NCBI RefSeq assembly: GCF_900605005.1
Contig: NZ_LR027558.1
Span: 663,145 to 706,981 of the forward strand
Reading direction: 5' to 3'
Source: Acidipropionibacterium timonense
GTDB taxonomy: Bacteria; Actinomycetota; Actinomycetes; Propionibacteriales; Propionibacteriaceae
Length of the DNA stretch: 43,837 nt
Of the stretch, positions 27,332 to 35,904 are shown one piece after another. The position numbers and the translations under genes are program-made. The notes under the pieces were generated by a model. The model did not search any database. It had not been told where the DNA came from and saw only the letters and a program-made list of their open reading frames with translations. Every line of letters starts with the position of its first letter. Position 1 is the stretch's first letter.

Positions 27332-28098
27332 CAGGCGGTCACCGGGGTCGCGTAGAAGAGCACCCGGGAGTCCCAGTCCTTCTTCGTGGCGTCGTAGTCC
27401 CAGCAGATGCAGATGACGACCTGCGGCTTGCCGGCGTCGTCGTAGACGAGATCGGAGTTGGGGTCGTAGTCCTTGACGGCGATCTTCGTGAGGTGGTCGT
27501 AGCGATAGCACATGGTGTGCCCCTGGGCGTCGGACAGGCGGATGAGATCGCCCTTCTTGATGCCCTTGGAGGAGTCGTAGAGGGTGTTCCCGAGGGCGCC
27601 ACCGGCGTGGTACGTGTGGATTGACAGCAGCACCTTGCCCTGCTTCGAGCCGGGCTTGGGGCCCTCGTCGTACCACGCTGCGGTCGAGGGCTCGTTCTTC
27701 GGCGGGGCGGCTGCGGCGCCGTCGGCGTCACGACCCAGGGCCAGCACCTTCGTCGAGACCCCCATGCCGTCGATCTTCATCGTCGTCGGCACGAGGGGGG
27801 TGGCGGTCGCCATGCACCCGGCCGGGACCGCGCCGGCCTTGCTGCTGGCGATCGCCGAGGTCGAGGCGGTCGCCGTGCTCGTCGTCGTGCCCGAGGCCGC
27901 CGGTGCGACGGTGTCCCCGGTGTGTCCGGAGGACTGGCGGACGACGGCGTACCCGATGCCGGCGACGAGTGCGAGTGCCAGGAGGATGCCCGCGACGATG
28001 CCGACGGTGTGGTTGTTCCGTCCGTCCTGGTCCGGACGAGGCGGCTGCTCCGCCCGTCGGGCTGGCTGCTGCGGGTCCTGGGGAGTCTGCGAGGTCAT
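27331..28098 (-). CDS. Class F-like sortase
   Basis: Membrane-anchored cysteine transpeptidase-like protein of 255 residues. A polar, proline- and glutamine-rich cytoplasmic head is followed by one membrane segment (about 32-53), a Thr/Ser/Ala-rich linker, and the sortase barrel. Active-site candidates are His in SIHTYHAGGALGN, Cys in VVICICWDYD (two cysteines, the catalytic one uncertain) and Arg in DWDSRVLFYA. No LPXTG-type substrate or pilin gene is near, so it is an orphan. I chose ATG 28098. The frame is open to 28221, and GTG 28134 is another candidate. An operator for the next gene touches its stop codon. Confidence 0.85.
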   Translation of the reverse strand: MTSQTPQDPQQPARRAEQPPRPDQDGRNNHTVGIVAGILLALALVAGIGYAVVRQSSGHTGDTVAPAASGTTTSTATASTSAIASSKAGAVPAGCMATATPLVPTTMKIDGMGVSTKVLALGRDADGAAAAPPKNEPSTAAWYDEGPKPGSKQGKVLLSIHTYHAGGALGNTLYDSSKGIKKGDLIRLSDAQGHTMCYRYDHLTKIAVKDYDPNSDLVYDDAGKPQVVICICWDYDATKKDWDSRVLFYATPVTA

Positions 28099-28211
28099 GG
28101 TGGGGTCCGTCCGGCCGTCGTGTCGATGGGTCACCGCTACCATAGCCGGTACTGTGTGACGCGCCGGTGAACGATGGGCGGCGTCAGGTTGACTCATGGC
28201 CATCTCGGCGT

Positions 28212-28273
28212 CTTGCCTCATGTCAAGATGTCCGGATGAGCGCAGCGCTTGCCTCAGCTGAAATGTCCGGATG
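28212..28273. repeat. Left end of insertion sequence: two tandem repeat units
   Basis: CTTGCCTCA, a 7-base gap, then ATGTCCGGATG (28212-28238) is repeated as CTTGCCTCA, a 6-base gap, then ATGTCCGGATG (28248-28273). The stretch from about 28230 inwards is an imperfect inverted copy of the right end. These units are probably transposase-binding sites. Confidence 0.7.
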
Positions 28274-29566
28274 GAGATGAGTCAGGCGGCGGGTTGGTCG
28301 GTCTGGGTGCGACGTTCGGCTAGGCGGATGAGCTGGTTCTGGATGTCGGTGATCCGCCGGGCCAGATCGGCGGGGGTGAGCCTGTCGTGCTCGGCTGCCA
28401 GGCGGGCCCGTGTGGCGGGGTCCAGGACACGGGAGTCGACCAGCCGCTGGTAAGGGGTCTTGGGCTTGTCGTAGACCCGCTTCTTGCGCCCCGCGGAGGT
28501 GGTGGTCCAGCCGATGGCCTTGACGCAGGGCAGTAGGTGGTTCTTGCGGGCCATCACCAGGGGCCACAATTGGTTGAGCAGCTGAAGCTCGGTTGCGGTC
28601 TCGTAGCGGTATCTGAAGGCGTGGCGGCGGACCCAGTCGCCGTTGCGCTGCTCGACGTGGGCGTTGTCGTTCTTCTTGTAGGGCCGCGAGCGGGACATCG
28701 CGATGTCGTGGCCCTTTGCCCAGTCGATGAGGCCCCAGTTGATGAACTCCGACCCGTTGTCGACGTGGACCTCCGCCACGGGCACGGGCATCTGGTCGAC
28801 GATCCGGTCCATGCCGGCCCCGATGTGGACGAATGCCTTGTTCTTGACCGTGGTCAGGACCGTGTAGCCGGAGACGGGCAGGGTGGCCGACAAGGTCCAC
28901 AGGAATTCCCCGACCAGGGTGTGGCCGCAGTGGGCCACGGTGTCGACCTCTACCAGCCCGGGATCGGTGATCGGCCCGTCCAGGCTGGTGCGCAGGGGCA
29001 CCGCGGCACGCAGGATGTGAGGGGCGGGTCGGGTGGCTGACAGGCCGGCGGCCGGGTAGGCGGCGTCCTTGAAGGGTTTCAGGTACCTGTCGATGGTGGC
29101 CGCCGACATGGAGCGCAGTTCGGTCAGCACCGCGGGGGTGGCCCGGCGGGTGACTTTCCCGAACTCCTTGAAGCGTTCCAGCCTGTTCAGGGTGTCGTCC
29201 ATCACGGGGGCCAGGTACTTCCCGGAGGGCTGACCCGTCACGCTCCACACGTGCTGGAGGACCTTCACGGCGTCGTAGGAGTACTTGCGGGGCCGGGGCC
29301 GGCGCTTCTGCTGGGACGCGGCACCTTTCCGCGTCAGGGCTGCCCGGATCGCGCGGCGGGCGTGGTCACGGGTCCAGCCTGTGGTGGCGGTCAGGGAGTC
29401 CAGCAGCACCGACTTGTCCTTCTTCGATGCGGCCCGGTACTGGTGGGCGTACTTCTTGGTGATCTCACGGCGTGCGGCCATCGACAGCTCCCGATCCATG
29501 GCCCGGGCCTACACCGTCAGTACGCGGACATCCTCATCTGAGGCACGTGCTGCCGCATCCGGACCT
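28228..29566 (-). mobile_element. Insertion sequence with one rve-type transposase gene
   Basis: A transposase gene is bounded by imperfect inverted repeats of about 45 bases, starting GTCCGGATG at 28230 on the left and at 29564 (minus strand) on the right. They share TGCCTCAG, then TGA and ATGTCCG further in. I see no target duplication, and a weaker similarity (CTCA...GTCCGG) continues outwards at both sides, so the exact ends may lie up to 20 bases further out. It sits 25 bases from the rpsA -35 box, with the transposase pointing away from rpsA. Confidence 0.8.
28282..29499 (-). CDS. DDE transposase with rve integrase core
   Basis: Transposase of 405 residues. The N-terminal third is helical and basic (RDHARRAIRAAL, KRRPRPRKYSYDAV), a probable DNA-binding helix-turn-helix region. 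The integrase core carries the acidic triad D186 (VEVDTVAHCG), D247 (HVDNGSEFIN) and E283 (NAHVEQRNGDWVRR). The style VDTVAHCG/VDNGSEF/VEQRNGDWVRR is that of stand-alone integrase-core transposases often filed under ISNCY or near IS3/IS481; I cannot fix the family. The frame is intact, so it may be active. Confidence 0.85.
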   Translation of the reverse strand: MDRELSMAARREITKKYAHQYRAASKKDKSVLLDSLTATTGWTRDHARRAIRAALTRKGAASQQKRRPRPRKYSYDAVKVLQHVWSVTGQPSGKYLAPVMDDTLNRLERFKEFGKVTRRATPAVLTELRSMSAATIDRYLKPFKDAAYPAAGLSATRPAPHILRAAVPLRTSLDGPITDPGLVEVDTVAHCGHTLVGEFLWTLSATLPVSGYTVLTTVKNKAFVHIGAGMDRIVDQMPVPVAEVHVDNGSEFINWGLIDWAKGHDIAMSRSRPYKKNDNAHVEQRNGDWVRRHAFRYRYETATELQLLNQLWPLVMARKNHLLPCVKAIGWTTTSAGRKKRVYDKPKTPYQRLVDSRVLDPATRARLAAEHDRLTPADLARRITDIQNQLIRLAERRTQTDQPAA

Positions 29567-29576
29567 TTTACGTGAG
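29525..29576. repeat. Right end of insertion sequence
   Basis: Minus-strand reading: GTCCGGATG at 29564 inwards, then TGCCTCA with ATGTCCG further in (29546-29525). The outer unit (CTCAC...GGTCCGGATG, 29576-29556) is a weaker match to the units at the left end. Together these give the same two-unit layout. Confidence 0.65.
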
Positions 29577-29589
29577 TCTCGTCGCTCGG

Positions 29590-29619
29590 TTGACCCTGCC
29601 TTGAGGCCATCTGTAGAAT
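29590..29619 (+). promoter_or_regulatory. Promoter of rpsA
   Basis: TTGACC (29590-29595) and TAGAAT (29614-29619) with an 18-base spacer form the best consensus promoter in the window. Predicted start is near 29626. Confidence 0.8.
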
Positions 29620-29625
29620 CTTCGA

Positions 29626-29744
29626 CGCACCATTGCTGTGCGTTCCCGGACCGAGTGGATCGCGCGCGGGGGCCCGATCCCACGATCGGACCGTCCGAGT
29701 GCCATGGTGCGCCATCATCACCAGATCATTCGGAGCCCTACTAC
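29626..29744 (+). promoter_or_regulatory. Long structured 5' leader of rpsA
   Basis: About 119 bases lie between the predicted start and the ATG. Possible hairpins are ACGCAC/GTGCGT (29625-29643) at the very 5' end, CCGATC-CCAC-GATCGG near 29680, and TGGTG...CACCA near 29705. S1 represses its own translation in E. coli; whether this leader does the same is unknown. Confidence 0.4.
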
Positions 29745-31244
29745 ATGACCTCCTCCACTGAGGCCTCCACCTCGAACACGGTCGATCTCGACCAGCAGAC
29801 TGCCGCCAACGTCACCGAGAACGGCTCGGTCACCGTCGACGACCTGGGCAGCCCCGAGGCCTTCATGGCCGCGGTGGACGCCACCATCAAGTACTTCAAC
29901 GACGGCGACATCGTCACCGGCACTGTCGTCAAGGTCGACCGGGACGAGGTCCTCCTCGACATCGGTTACAAGACCGAGGGCGTCATTCCTTCCAAGGAAC
30001 TCTCCATCAAGCACGACGTCGACCCCTTCGAGGTGGTCCAGGTCGGCGATGAGATCGAGGCCCTGGTCCAGCAGAAGGAGGACAAGGAGGGTCGTCTCAT
30101 CCTGTCCAAGAAGCGCGCCCAGTACGAGCGCGCCTGGGGCACGATCGAGAAGATCAAGGACGAGGACGGGGTCGTCAACGGCACCGTCATCGAGGTCGTC
30201 AAGGGCGGCCTCATCGTCGACATCGGTCTGCGCGGCTTCCTGCCGGCCTCCCTCGTCGAGATGCGTCGGGTCCGCGACCTCCAGCCCTACGTCGGCCAGG
30301 AGATCGAGGCCAAGATCATCGAGCTCGACAAGAACCGCAACAACGTCGTCCTGTCGCGTCGTGCGTGGCTCGAGCAGACCCAGTCCGAGGTCCGCCAGAA
30401 CTTCCTCAACCAGCTCCAGAAGGGCCAGATCCGCAAGGGCGTCGTCTCCTCGATCGTCAACTTCGGTGCCTTCGTCGACCTCGGTGGGGTCGACGGCCTG
30501 GTCCACGTCTCCGAGCTGTCCTGGAAGCACATCGACCATCCGAACGAGGTCGTCGAGGTCGGCCAGCCGGTCACCGTCGAGGTGCTCGACGTCGACATGG
30601 ATCGCGAGCGCGTCTCGCTGTCGCTCAAGGCGACCCAGGAGGATCCGTGGCAGGCCTTCGCCCGTCTGCACCAGATCGGCCAGATCGTCCCCGGCAAGGT
30701 CACCAAGCTCGTCCCGTTCGGTGCCTTCGTCCGCGTCGAGGACGGCATCGAGGGCCTGGTCCACGTCTCCGAGCTCGCCGAGCGTCATGTCGAGATCCCC
30801 GAGCAGATCGTCACCGTCGGTGACGACGTCATGGTCAAGATCATCGACATCGACCTCGACCGTCGTCGCATCTCGCTGTCGCTCAAGCAGGCCAACGAGG
30901 GCGTCGACGTCGACTCCGACGAGTTCGACCCGTCGCTGTACGGCATGACCGCCTCCTACGACGAGAACGGCAACTACATCTACCCCGAGGGCTTCGATCC
31001 GGAGACCAACGAGTGGAAGCCGGGCTACGACGAGCAGCGGATCGCCTGGGAGCAGCAGTACGCCGAGGCCCAGGCTCGCTGGGAGGCCCACAAGAAGCAG
31101 GTCATCGAGGCCGAGAAGGCCGAGCAGGACGCCGCCCTCTCCTCGGGCAACCCCTCCTCGTACACCTCCGCCGCCCCGGTCGAGGGCTCGCTGGCCTCCG
31201 ACGAGGCCCTGCAGGCCCTGCGTGACAAGCTGACGAACAACTGA
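29745..31244 (+). CDS. rpsA: 30S ribosomal protein S1
   Basis: RNA-binding ribosomal protein that helps mRNA load on the 30S subunit. The product has 499 residues with four S1 domains at roughly 51-120, 138-206, 222-293 and 309-380. The last two show GVVSSIVNFGAFVDLGGVDG and GKVTKLVPFGAFVRVEDGIE. An acidic, glutamine-rich actinobacterial tail follows, where E. coli has two further S1 repeats. ATG 29745 has CGGAG nine bases upstream. The open frame upstream to 29472 runs through the promoter and the insertion sequence and is not coding. A strong terminator follows. Confidence 0.97.
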   Translation: MTSSTEASTSNTVDLDQQTAANVTENGSVTVDDLGSPEAFMAAVDATIKYFNDGDIVTGTVVKVDRDEVLLDIGYKTEGVIPSKELSIKHDVDPFEVVQVGDEIEALVQQKEDKEGRLILSKKRAQYERAWGTIEKIKDEDGVVNGTVIEVVKGGLIVDIGLRGFLPASLVEMRRVRDLQPYVGQEIEAKIIELDKNRNNVVLSRRAWLEQTQSEVRQNFLNQLQKGQIRKGVVSSIVNFGAFVDLGGVDGLVHVSELSWKHIDHPNEVVEVGQPVTVEVLDVDMDRERVSLSLKATQEDPWQAFARLHQIGQIVPGKVTKLVPFGAFVRVEDGIEGLVHVSELAERHVEIPEQIVTVGDDVMVKIIDIDLDRRRISLSLKQANEGVDVDSDEFDPSLYGMTASYDENGNYIYPEGFDPETNEWKPGYDEQRIAWEQQYAEAQARWEAHKKQVIEAEKAEQDAALSSGNPSSYTSAAPVEGSLASDEALQALRDKLTNN

Positions 31245-31257
31245 TCGTCCGCGAACT

Positions 31258-31297
31258 GACGTCCTCCCCTCCCCGGTTCGCCCGGGGAGGGGACGTC
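31258..31297 (+). terminator. Terminator of rpsA
   Basis: An 11-base stem CCCCTCCCCGG / CCGGGGAGGGG with loop TTCGC is extended, after a 3-base bulge, by GACGT/ACGTC. It begins 14 bases after the stop. Confidence 0.85.
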
Positions 31298-31399
31298 TGT
31301 GTCCGGGCCCGGGCGGTGGGCCCGGCGTGGAGGCGCCGACGGTCGATGCGGCGCGCAGGCGCGCGAAGACGCGCTCGGTGTGGCCACCTCGGTGGGATC

Positions 31400-31930
31400 A
31401 TGGAACCCATGGACGACACGAGGGTTCGCTGGCACACCCTGCCCGGGGTGTGGGCCTTCTGGCTCGCCCTGGCGCTCCACGCCGGGCTCGTCGTGTGGCT
31501 GGCGGTCGCCGGTCCCGACGTCGTCGCCAGTCATGCAGGGTTGGACGGCACGGTCGACGCCTGGCAGTCGCGGACGGCGGCCGTGGTGACGTGGACCGTC
31601 ATGGGCGTCGTCTGGACCGGTCTGGGGATCGCCATCGTCCGAATCCCCGCCGCGATCGTCAACGTCCCCCATCCGGAGTACTGGAAGCGGCCCGAGCACC
31701 TCGGGCAGCTGCGGCGCAGGTCGATCTCGGGCCTCAGCTGGTTCGCCGCGATGACTGCCGTGCTGCTCGTGGCGGTCCTCGCCGGGATGGTCTCGACGTC
31801 GGGGTGGGCGCGGCAGCTGCCCACCGTCGCCCTGGTCATCTACCTCGTCGCGACGGTCCTGTGGATCGTGGTCTTCGTCCGGTCCTTCCGGGTTCCCGAG
31901 GACCCCGCGGATTCCTGGGGCGACCGGTGA
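31400..31930 (+). CDS. DUF1648-like membrane protein
   Basis: Predicted membrane protein of 176 residues with about four hydrophobic segments (near 14-34, 57-77, 110-133 and 140-160). Between the first two lies GPDVVASHAGLDGTVDAWQSR, which fits the DUF1648 pattern (HF/H..G..D.W.S+) seen in SdpI-like immunity and other membrane proteins. No enzymatic motif is visible. Start 31400 is a choice; ATG 31409 is nearly as good, and neither has a strong ribosome binding site. The stop overlaps the coaE GTG, so the two genes are probably cotranscribed. Confidence 0.8.
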   Translation: MEPMDDTRVRWHTLPGVWAFWLALALHAGLVVWLAVAGPDVVASHAGLDGTVDAWQSRTAAVVTWTVMGVVWTGLGIAIVRIPAAIVNVPHPEYWKRPEHLGQLRRRSISGLSWFAAMTAVLLVAVLAGMVSTSGWARQLPTVALVIYLVATVLWIVVFVRSFRVPEDPADSWGDR

Positions 31931-32535
31931 GACGAGGCAGCCCACGGCGTCGGATCGCCCTCACCGGCGGTATCGCCACCGGCAAGTCGACGGTCGCCTC
32001 GCTGCTGGCCGGCCACGGGGCCCTCGTCATCGACTACGACCAGCTCTCCCGTGAGGTCGTCGCCCCCGGCACCACCGGCCTGGCTCGGGTGGCGGAGCGG
32101 TTCGGCAGCCGGGTGCTGTCCGCGGACGGCTCCCTCGACCGGGCGGCGCTGGCGCGCGTCGTCTTCGCCGACCCTCATGGACGCCGTGACCTCGAGCGGA
32201 TCATCCATCCGCTCGTCATCGCGCGGGCCGACGAGCTCGAGGACGCCGCCGGGGCCCAGCAGCTCGTCATCCACGACGTCCCGCTGCTCCTCGAAGCCGG
32301 GATGGACGCCGACTTCGACGTCGTCGTCGTCACCGATCTTGACCCCGAGGACCAGGTGCGGCGGGCGGTGGACCGGGACGGCGCCCGGGCCGAGGCGGTC
32401 CGGGCCCGGATGGCGGCGCAGGTCGGGCGCGCACGGCGTCTGGAGCGGGCCGACCTCGTCGTCGACACCTCCGGGCCGCTGGATGCGCTACCGGCGAAGG
32501 TCGACGCGCTGTGGGCCCGGCTCACCGCGGCATAG
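31927..32535 (+). CDS. coaE: Dephospho-CoA kinase CoaE
   Basis: Last enzyme of coenzyme A synthesis; it phosphorylates dephospho-CoA with ATP. The P-loop GGIATGKST lies near residues 14-22, then [13 protein letters not shown], and the LID-region residues ([17 protein letters not shown]) follow. The product has 202 residues, the length of the core enzyme. Mycobacterial CoaE has an extra C-terminal domain that is absent here. The GTG overlaps the preceding stop. The coaE stop codon TAG is itself part of the uvrB -10 box. Confidence 0.94.
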   Translation: MRRGSPRRRIALTGGIATGKSTVASLLAGHGALVIDYDQLSREVVAPGTTGLARVAERFGSRVLSADGSLDRAALARVVFADPHGRRDLERIIHPLVIARADELEDAAGAQQLVIHDVPLLLEAGMDADFDVVVVTDLDPEDQVRRAVDRDGARAEAVRARMAAQVGRARRLERADLVVDTSGPLDALPAKVDALWARLTAA

Positions 32536-32538
32536 CCT
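32533..32538 (+). promoter_or_regulatory. -10 box of uvrB, overlapping the coaE stop
   Basis: TAGCCT begins with the TAG stop of coaE and ends seven bases before the uvrB ATG, with no ribosome binding site. No actinobacterial LexA box (CGAAC-N4-GTTCG) is visible nearby. Confidence 0.55.
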
Positions 32539-32545
32539 TGGACCC

Positions 32546-34657
32546 ATGCGTCCGGTCACCGATCTCATCCGTCGTGTCGCGCCCTTCCACGTCGTCAGCG
32601 ACTTCGCTCCCTCCGGCGACCAGCCACGGGCCATCGACGAGCTCGAGCGGCGGCTGCGCGCCGGCGAGCAGGACGTCGTCCTCCTCGGCGCGACCGGTAC
32701 CGGCAAGACGGCCACGGTGGCCTGGCTGGCCGAACGGGTGCAGCGTCCGATGCTCGTCATGCAGCCCAACAAGACGCTGGCCGCGCAGTTCGCCCAGGAG
32801 TTGCGCGGGTTCTTCCCGGACAACGCCGTCGAGTACTTCGTGAGCTACTACGACTACTACCAGCCCGAGGCATACATACCGCAGACTGACACGTACATCG
32901 AGAAGGACTCGAGCCTCAACGAGGAGGTCGAGAGACTGCGGCACTCGGCGACGAACTCGCTGCTCACCAGGCGTGACGTCATCGTCGTCGCCACCGTCTC
33001 GGCCATCTACGGCTTGGGCACCCCGCAGGAGTACGTCGACCGCATGGTGACCCTCGAGGTCGGCCAGGAATGGGACCGCGACGACCTGCTGAGGCGCCTG
33101 GTGACGAACCAGTACGTGCGCAACGACATCGCCGCCGAACGAGGCACCTTCCGGGTCCAGGGGGACACCATCGAGATCTTCCCGGTCTACGAGGAGAACG
33201 CCGTGCGCGTCGAGTTCTTCGGCGACGAGATCGAGGCGCTCACGACCCTCCACCCGCTCACCGGGGAGGTCATCAGCGAGGACGAGCTCGTCCACGTCTT
33301 CCCGGCGACCCACTACGTCGCCGGGCCCGAGCGGATGGAGCGGGCCATCAAGGGCATCGAGGAGGAACTGAGCGAACGCCTGAGCGTCCTCGAGCGGGAC
33401 GGCAAACTCCTCGAGGCCCAGCGGCTGAGGATGCGCACCTCCTACGACATCGAGATGATGCGTCAGGTCGGGTCCTGCGCGGGGATCGAGAACTACTCGC
33501 GGCACATCGACGGGCGCGGTCCGGGAACCCCGCCGAACTGTCTGCTCGACTATTTCCCCGAGGACTTCGTCCTCGTCATCGACGAGTCGCACGTCACCGT
33601 CCCGCAGATCGGGGCGATGTACGAGGGCGACATGAGCCGCAAGCGCACCTTGGTCGAGCACGGCTTCCGGCTGCCGAGCGCCATGGACAACCGCCCGCTC
33701 AAGTTCGACGAGTTCGTCGAGCGGATCGGGCAGACGGTGTACCTCTCGGCGACCCCCGGGACCTACGAGACGGAGCGGTCCGACGGGCACGTCGAGCAGA
33801 TCATCCGGCCGACGGGCCTCGTCGACCCGCGGGTCGTCGTCAAGCCGACGAAGGGTCAGATCGACGATCTCGTCGCCCAGGTGCGCGAACGCGCCGAGCG
33901 GCATGAGCGGGTGCTCGTGACGACGCTCACCAAGAAGATGGCCGAGGATCTCACCGACTACCTCATGGAGCACGGTGTGCGCACCCGCTACCTCCACTCG
34001 GAGATCGACACGCTCAAGCGGATCGAGCTGCTCAAGCAGTTGAGGATGGGGGAGTACGACGTCCTCGTCGGCATCAACCTCCTGCGCGAGGGGCTCGACC
34101 TGCCCGAGGTGTCGCTCGTCGCCATCCTCGACGCCGACAAGGAGGGGTTCCTCCGGTCCGAGCGTTCGCTCATCCAGACGATCGGTCGGGCCGCGCGCAA
34201 CGTCAACGGCGAGGTCATCATGTACGCCGATCGGGTTACCGATTCCATGCAGGTGGCCATCGACGAGACCAACCGACGTCGCGACATCCAGCTGGCTTAC
34301 AACGCCGAGCACGGGATCGACCCCACCCCACTGCGCAAGAGGATCGGTGACATCACCGAGATGCTCGCTCGGGAGGACGCCGACACGCAGGAGCTCGTCG
34401 CGCGATTCGACTACGGCAAGGGCCATCGCGGCTACGACTCGATGATCTCCGACGAGCAGCGGGCCCTGGCCGGTCATCGCAAGGCCCTCGACACCGGGGC
34501 GATGGGGGCCGAGCAGCTCGGTCAGCTCATCGTCGAGCTCACCGCCGAGATGCGCACCGCCGCCGGGGAGCTCAAGTTCGAGGTGGCCGCTCGGCTGCGC
34601 GACGAGATCGCCGACCTCAAGAAGGACCTGCGGCAGATGGTCGAGGCCTCACGCTGA
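32546..34657 (+). CDS. uvrB: Excinuclease ABC subunit UvrB
   Basis: Damage-verifying helicase-like subunit of nucleotide excision repair, working with UvrA and UvrC (both also in this window). Motifs: Walker A GATGTGKT, the beta-hairpin [10 protein letters not shown] that probes DNA, Walker B/DEAD-type [34 protein letters not shown], and the C-terminal UVR domain [20 protein letters not shown] that binds UvrC. The product has 703 residues. I chose ATG 32546 because it follows a -10 box by seven bases and starts the conserved sequence. Upstream in-frame sequence is coaE in another frame. Confidence 0.97.
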   Translation: MRPVTDLIRRVAPFHVVSDFAPSGDQPRAIDELERRLRAGEQDVVLLGATGTGKTATVAWLAERVQRPMLVMQPNKTLAAQFAQELRGFFPDNAVEYFVSYYDYYQPEAYIPQTDTYIEKDSSLNEEVERLRHSATNSLLTRRDVIVVATVSAIYGLGTPQEYVDRMVTLEVGQEWDRDDLLRRLVTNQYVRNDIAAERGTFRVQGDTIEIFPVYEENAVRVEFFGDEIEALTTLHPLTGEVISEDELVHVFPATHYVAGPERMERAIKGIEEELSERLSVLERDGKLLEAQRLRMRTSYDIEMMRQVGSCAGIENYSRHIDGRGPGTPPNCLLDYFPEDFVLVIDESHVTVPQIGAMYEGDMSRKRTLVEHGFRLPSAMDNRPLKFDEFVERIGQTVYLSATPGTYETERSDGHVEQIIRPTGLVDPRVVVKPTKGQIDDLVAQVRERAERHERVLVTTLTKKMAEDLTDYLMEHGVRTRYLHSEIDTLKRIELLKQLRMGEYDVLVGINLLREGLDLPEVSLVAILDADKEGFLRSERSLIQTIGRAARNVNGEVIMYADRVTDSMQVAIDETNRRRDIQLAYNAEHGIDPTPLRKRIGDITEMLAREDADTQELVARFDYGKGHRGYDSMISDEQRALAGHRKALDTGAMGAEQLGQLIVELTAEMRTAAGELKFEVAARLRDEIADLKKDLRQMVEASR

Positions 34658-34695
34658 GGGACGGGGACGACGGCCCCGGCGTCGGCCCGGTCGGG

Positions 34696-34725
34696 GTGAC
34701 AGGTCCGCCCCGGCGGTGGAAGACT
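34696..34725 (+). promoter_or_regulatory. Possible promoter of the terC riboswitch transcript
   Basis: GTGACA (34696-34701) and AAGACT (34720-34725) have an 18-base spacer. A start near 34732 coincides with the 5' edge of the riboswitch, which supports the placement. Confidence 0.45.
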
Positions 34726-34732
34726 GGGGGTA

Positions 34733-34837
34733 CTGGAGGGGAGTAGTCCCCGTCACGCCCCGGTCGTCACCACGGTTGCGCCATCGCGACCCGGCCGCGC
34801 GGCTCCTGCCGGTCGCGGGAGCGGACAAGACCTCCGG
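34733..34837 (+). ncRNA. yybP-ykoY (manganese) riboswitch
   Basis: The conserved 5' core GGAGGGGAGTAG (34735-34746) and 3' core AAGACCTCC (34827-34835) form the closing stem CTGGAGG/CCTCCGG. GTCGTCACCACGG in between matches the conserved internal part. The class senses Mn2+, and TerC-family exporters are its classic targets, as here. Just downstream CCAGGAGG is the terC ribosome binding site, so control of translation by an alternative pairing is plausible. Confidence 0.82.
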
Positions 34838-34863
34838 ACCTTCGCTCACCCCAGGAGGCCCGG

Positions 34864-35844
34864 ATGCACATCCACCCGTACGTATGGATCGTCACCATCG
34901 TCGTCATGGCGGGTCTGCTGGCCTTCGATGTCGGGATGATGCGGCGTCACCCCCACGTCCCCTCCCCCAAGGAGTGCGCGGGATGGGTGTCGATGTTCGT
35001 CGGCATGGCCGTCGTCTTCGGACTGGGGGTCTGGTGGCTGGCCGGTTCCGAGTTCGGTGGCCAGTTCTTCGCCGTGTGGGTCACCGAGTACAGCCTGTCG
35101 ATGGACAACCTGTTCATCTTCATCATCATCATGGCGAAGTTCAAGGTGCCGGAGAGACTGCAGCAGTTCGCGCTGCTCGTCGGCATCATCATCGCCCTGG
35201 TGTTCCGGGGTGTCTTCATCGCGCTGGGACGGGCGGTGCTCACGGCGTGGGCGTGGGTGTTCTTCCTCTTCGGGGTGTTCCTCCTCTACTCGGCGGTCAA
35301 GCTCGTCCTGGATTTCATCCGCGGTGAGTCCGAGGAGGACGCGCCCGACAACCCGGTCATGGCCTGGATCCGCGAGAAGATGCCGACGACCGGTGACTAC
35401 CGTGGCACCCGGTTCGTCATCCGGGAGCGGGGACACCTGCTGGCGACCTCGCTGGTGACGGTGACCATCGCGTTGGGGACCACCGATCTGCTCTTCGCCC
35501 TCGACTCGATCCCGGCGAGCTACGGCCTCACCGGGGAGCCGTACCTCATCTTCACCGCGAACGTCTTCGCCCTCATGGGCCTGCGGCAGCTCTACTTCCT
35601 CATCGGCAACCTCCTCAACCGGCTCGTGTACCTGCCGTTGGGGCTCGCCGTCGTCCTCGGGTTCATCGGCCTCAAACTGCTGGGTCACGCCATGCACCAC
35701 TACCACCTCGACCAGTCCCTGGGCTTCCCGATCGAGGTCCCGGTGAGTTGGTCGCTGGGGATCATCGTCGGCACGCTGCTCGTCACCATGGTGGCCAGCC
35801 TCATCCAGTCCCGGCTGCACCCGGGAGCCGGCGGGCGCGACTGA
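34864..35844 (+). CDS. TerC family membrane protein, probable Mn2+ exporter
   Basis: Integral membrane protein of 326 residues with about eight or nine membrane segments. TerC signatures with acidic residues in the membrane are present: TEYSLSMDNLFIFIIIMAKF and TDLLFALDSIPASYG. A charged cytoplasmic loop lies near residues 158-190. Family members (YkoY, YceF, Alx) export manganese to protect the cell or metallate exported proteins. The riboswitch upstream supports that role here. ATG 34864 has AGGAGG seven bases before it. No terminator stronger than the palindromic element at 35905 is visible downstream. Confidence 0.9.
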   Translation: MHIHPYVWIVTIVVMAGLLAFDVGMMRRHPHVPSPKECAGWVSMFVGMAVVFGLGVWWLAGSEFGGQFFAVWVTEYSLSMDNLFIFIIIMAKFKVPERLQQFALLVGIIIALVFRGVFIALGRAVLTAWAWVFFLFGVFLLYSAVKLVLDFIRGESEEDAPDNPVMAWIREKMPTTGDYRGTRFVIRERGHLLATSLVTVTIALGTTDLLFALDSIPASYGLTGEPYLIFTANVFALMGLRQLYFLIGNLLNRLVYLPLGLAVVLGFIGLKLLGHAMHHYHLDQSLGFPIEVPVSWSLGIIVGTLLVTMVASLIQSRLHPGAGGRD

Positions 35845-35904
35845 CTCCGGGGCGACCCGGGCGAGGGGGCAGGAGCTGCGCGGGGCGGGATGCGCGTCGC
35901 CGAT

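Noticed and set aside
24005-27355. Open plus-strand frame of 1116 codons opposite the dehydrogenase gene
   Set aside because: In GC-rich DNA the antisense frame of a real gene is often stop-free. Its translation is low-complexity Gly/Arg/Val/Asp with no domain, while the minus strand encodes a complete multidomain enzyme.
28212-29583. Target site duplication of the insertion sequence
   Set aside because: Bases flanking every plausible pair of ends (AAGAT versus CTTTT, ATGTC versus ACGTG) do not match.
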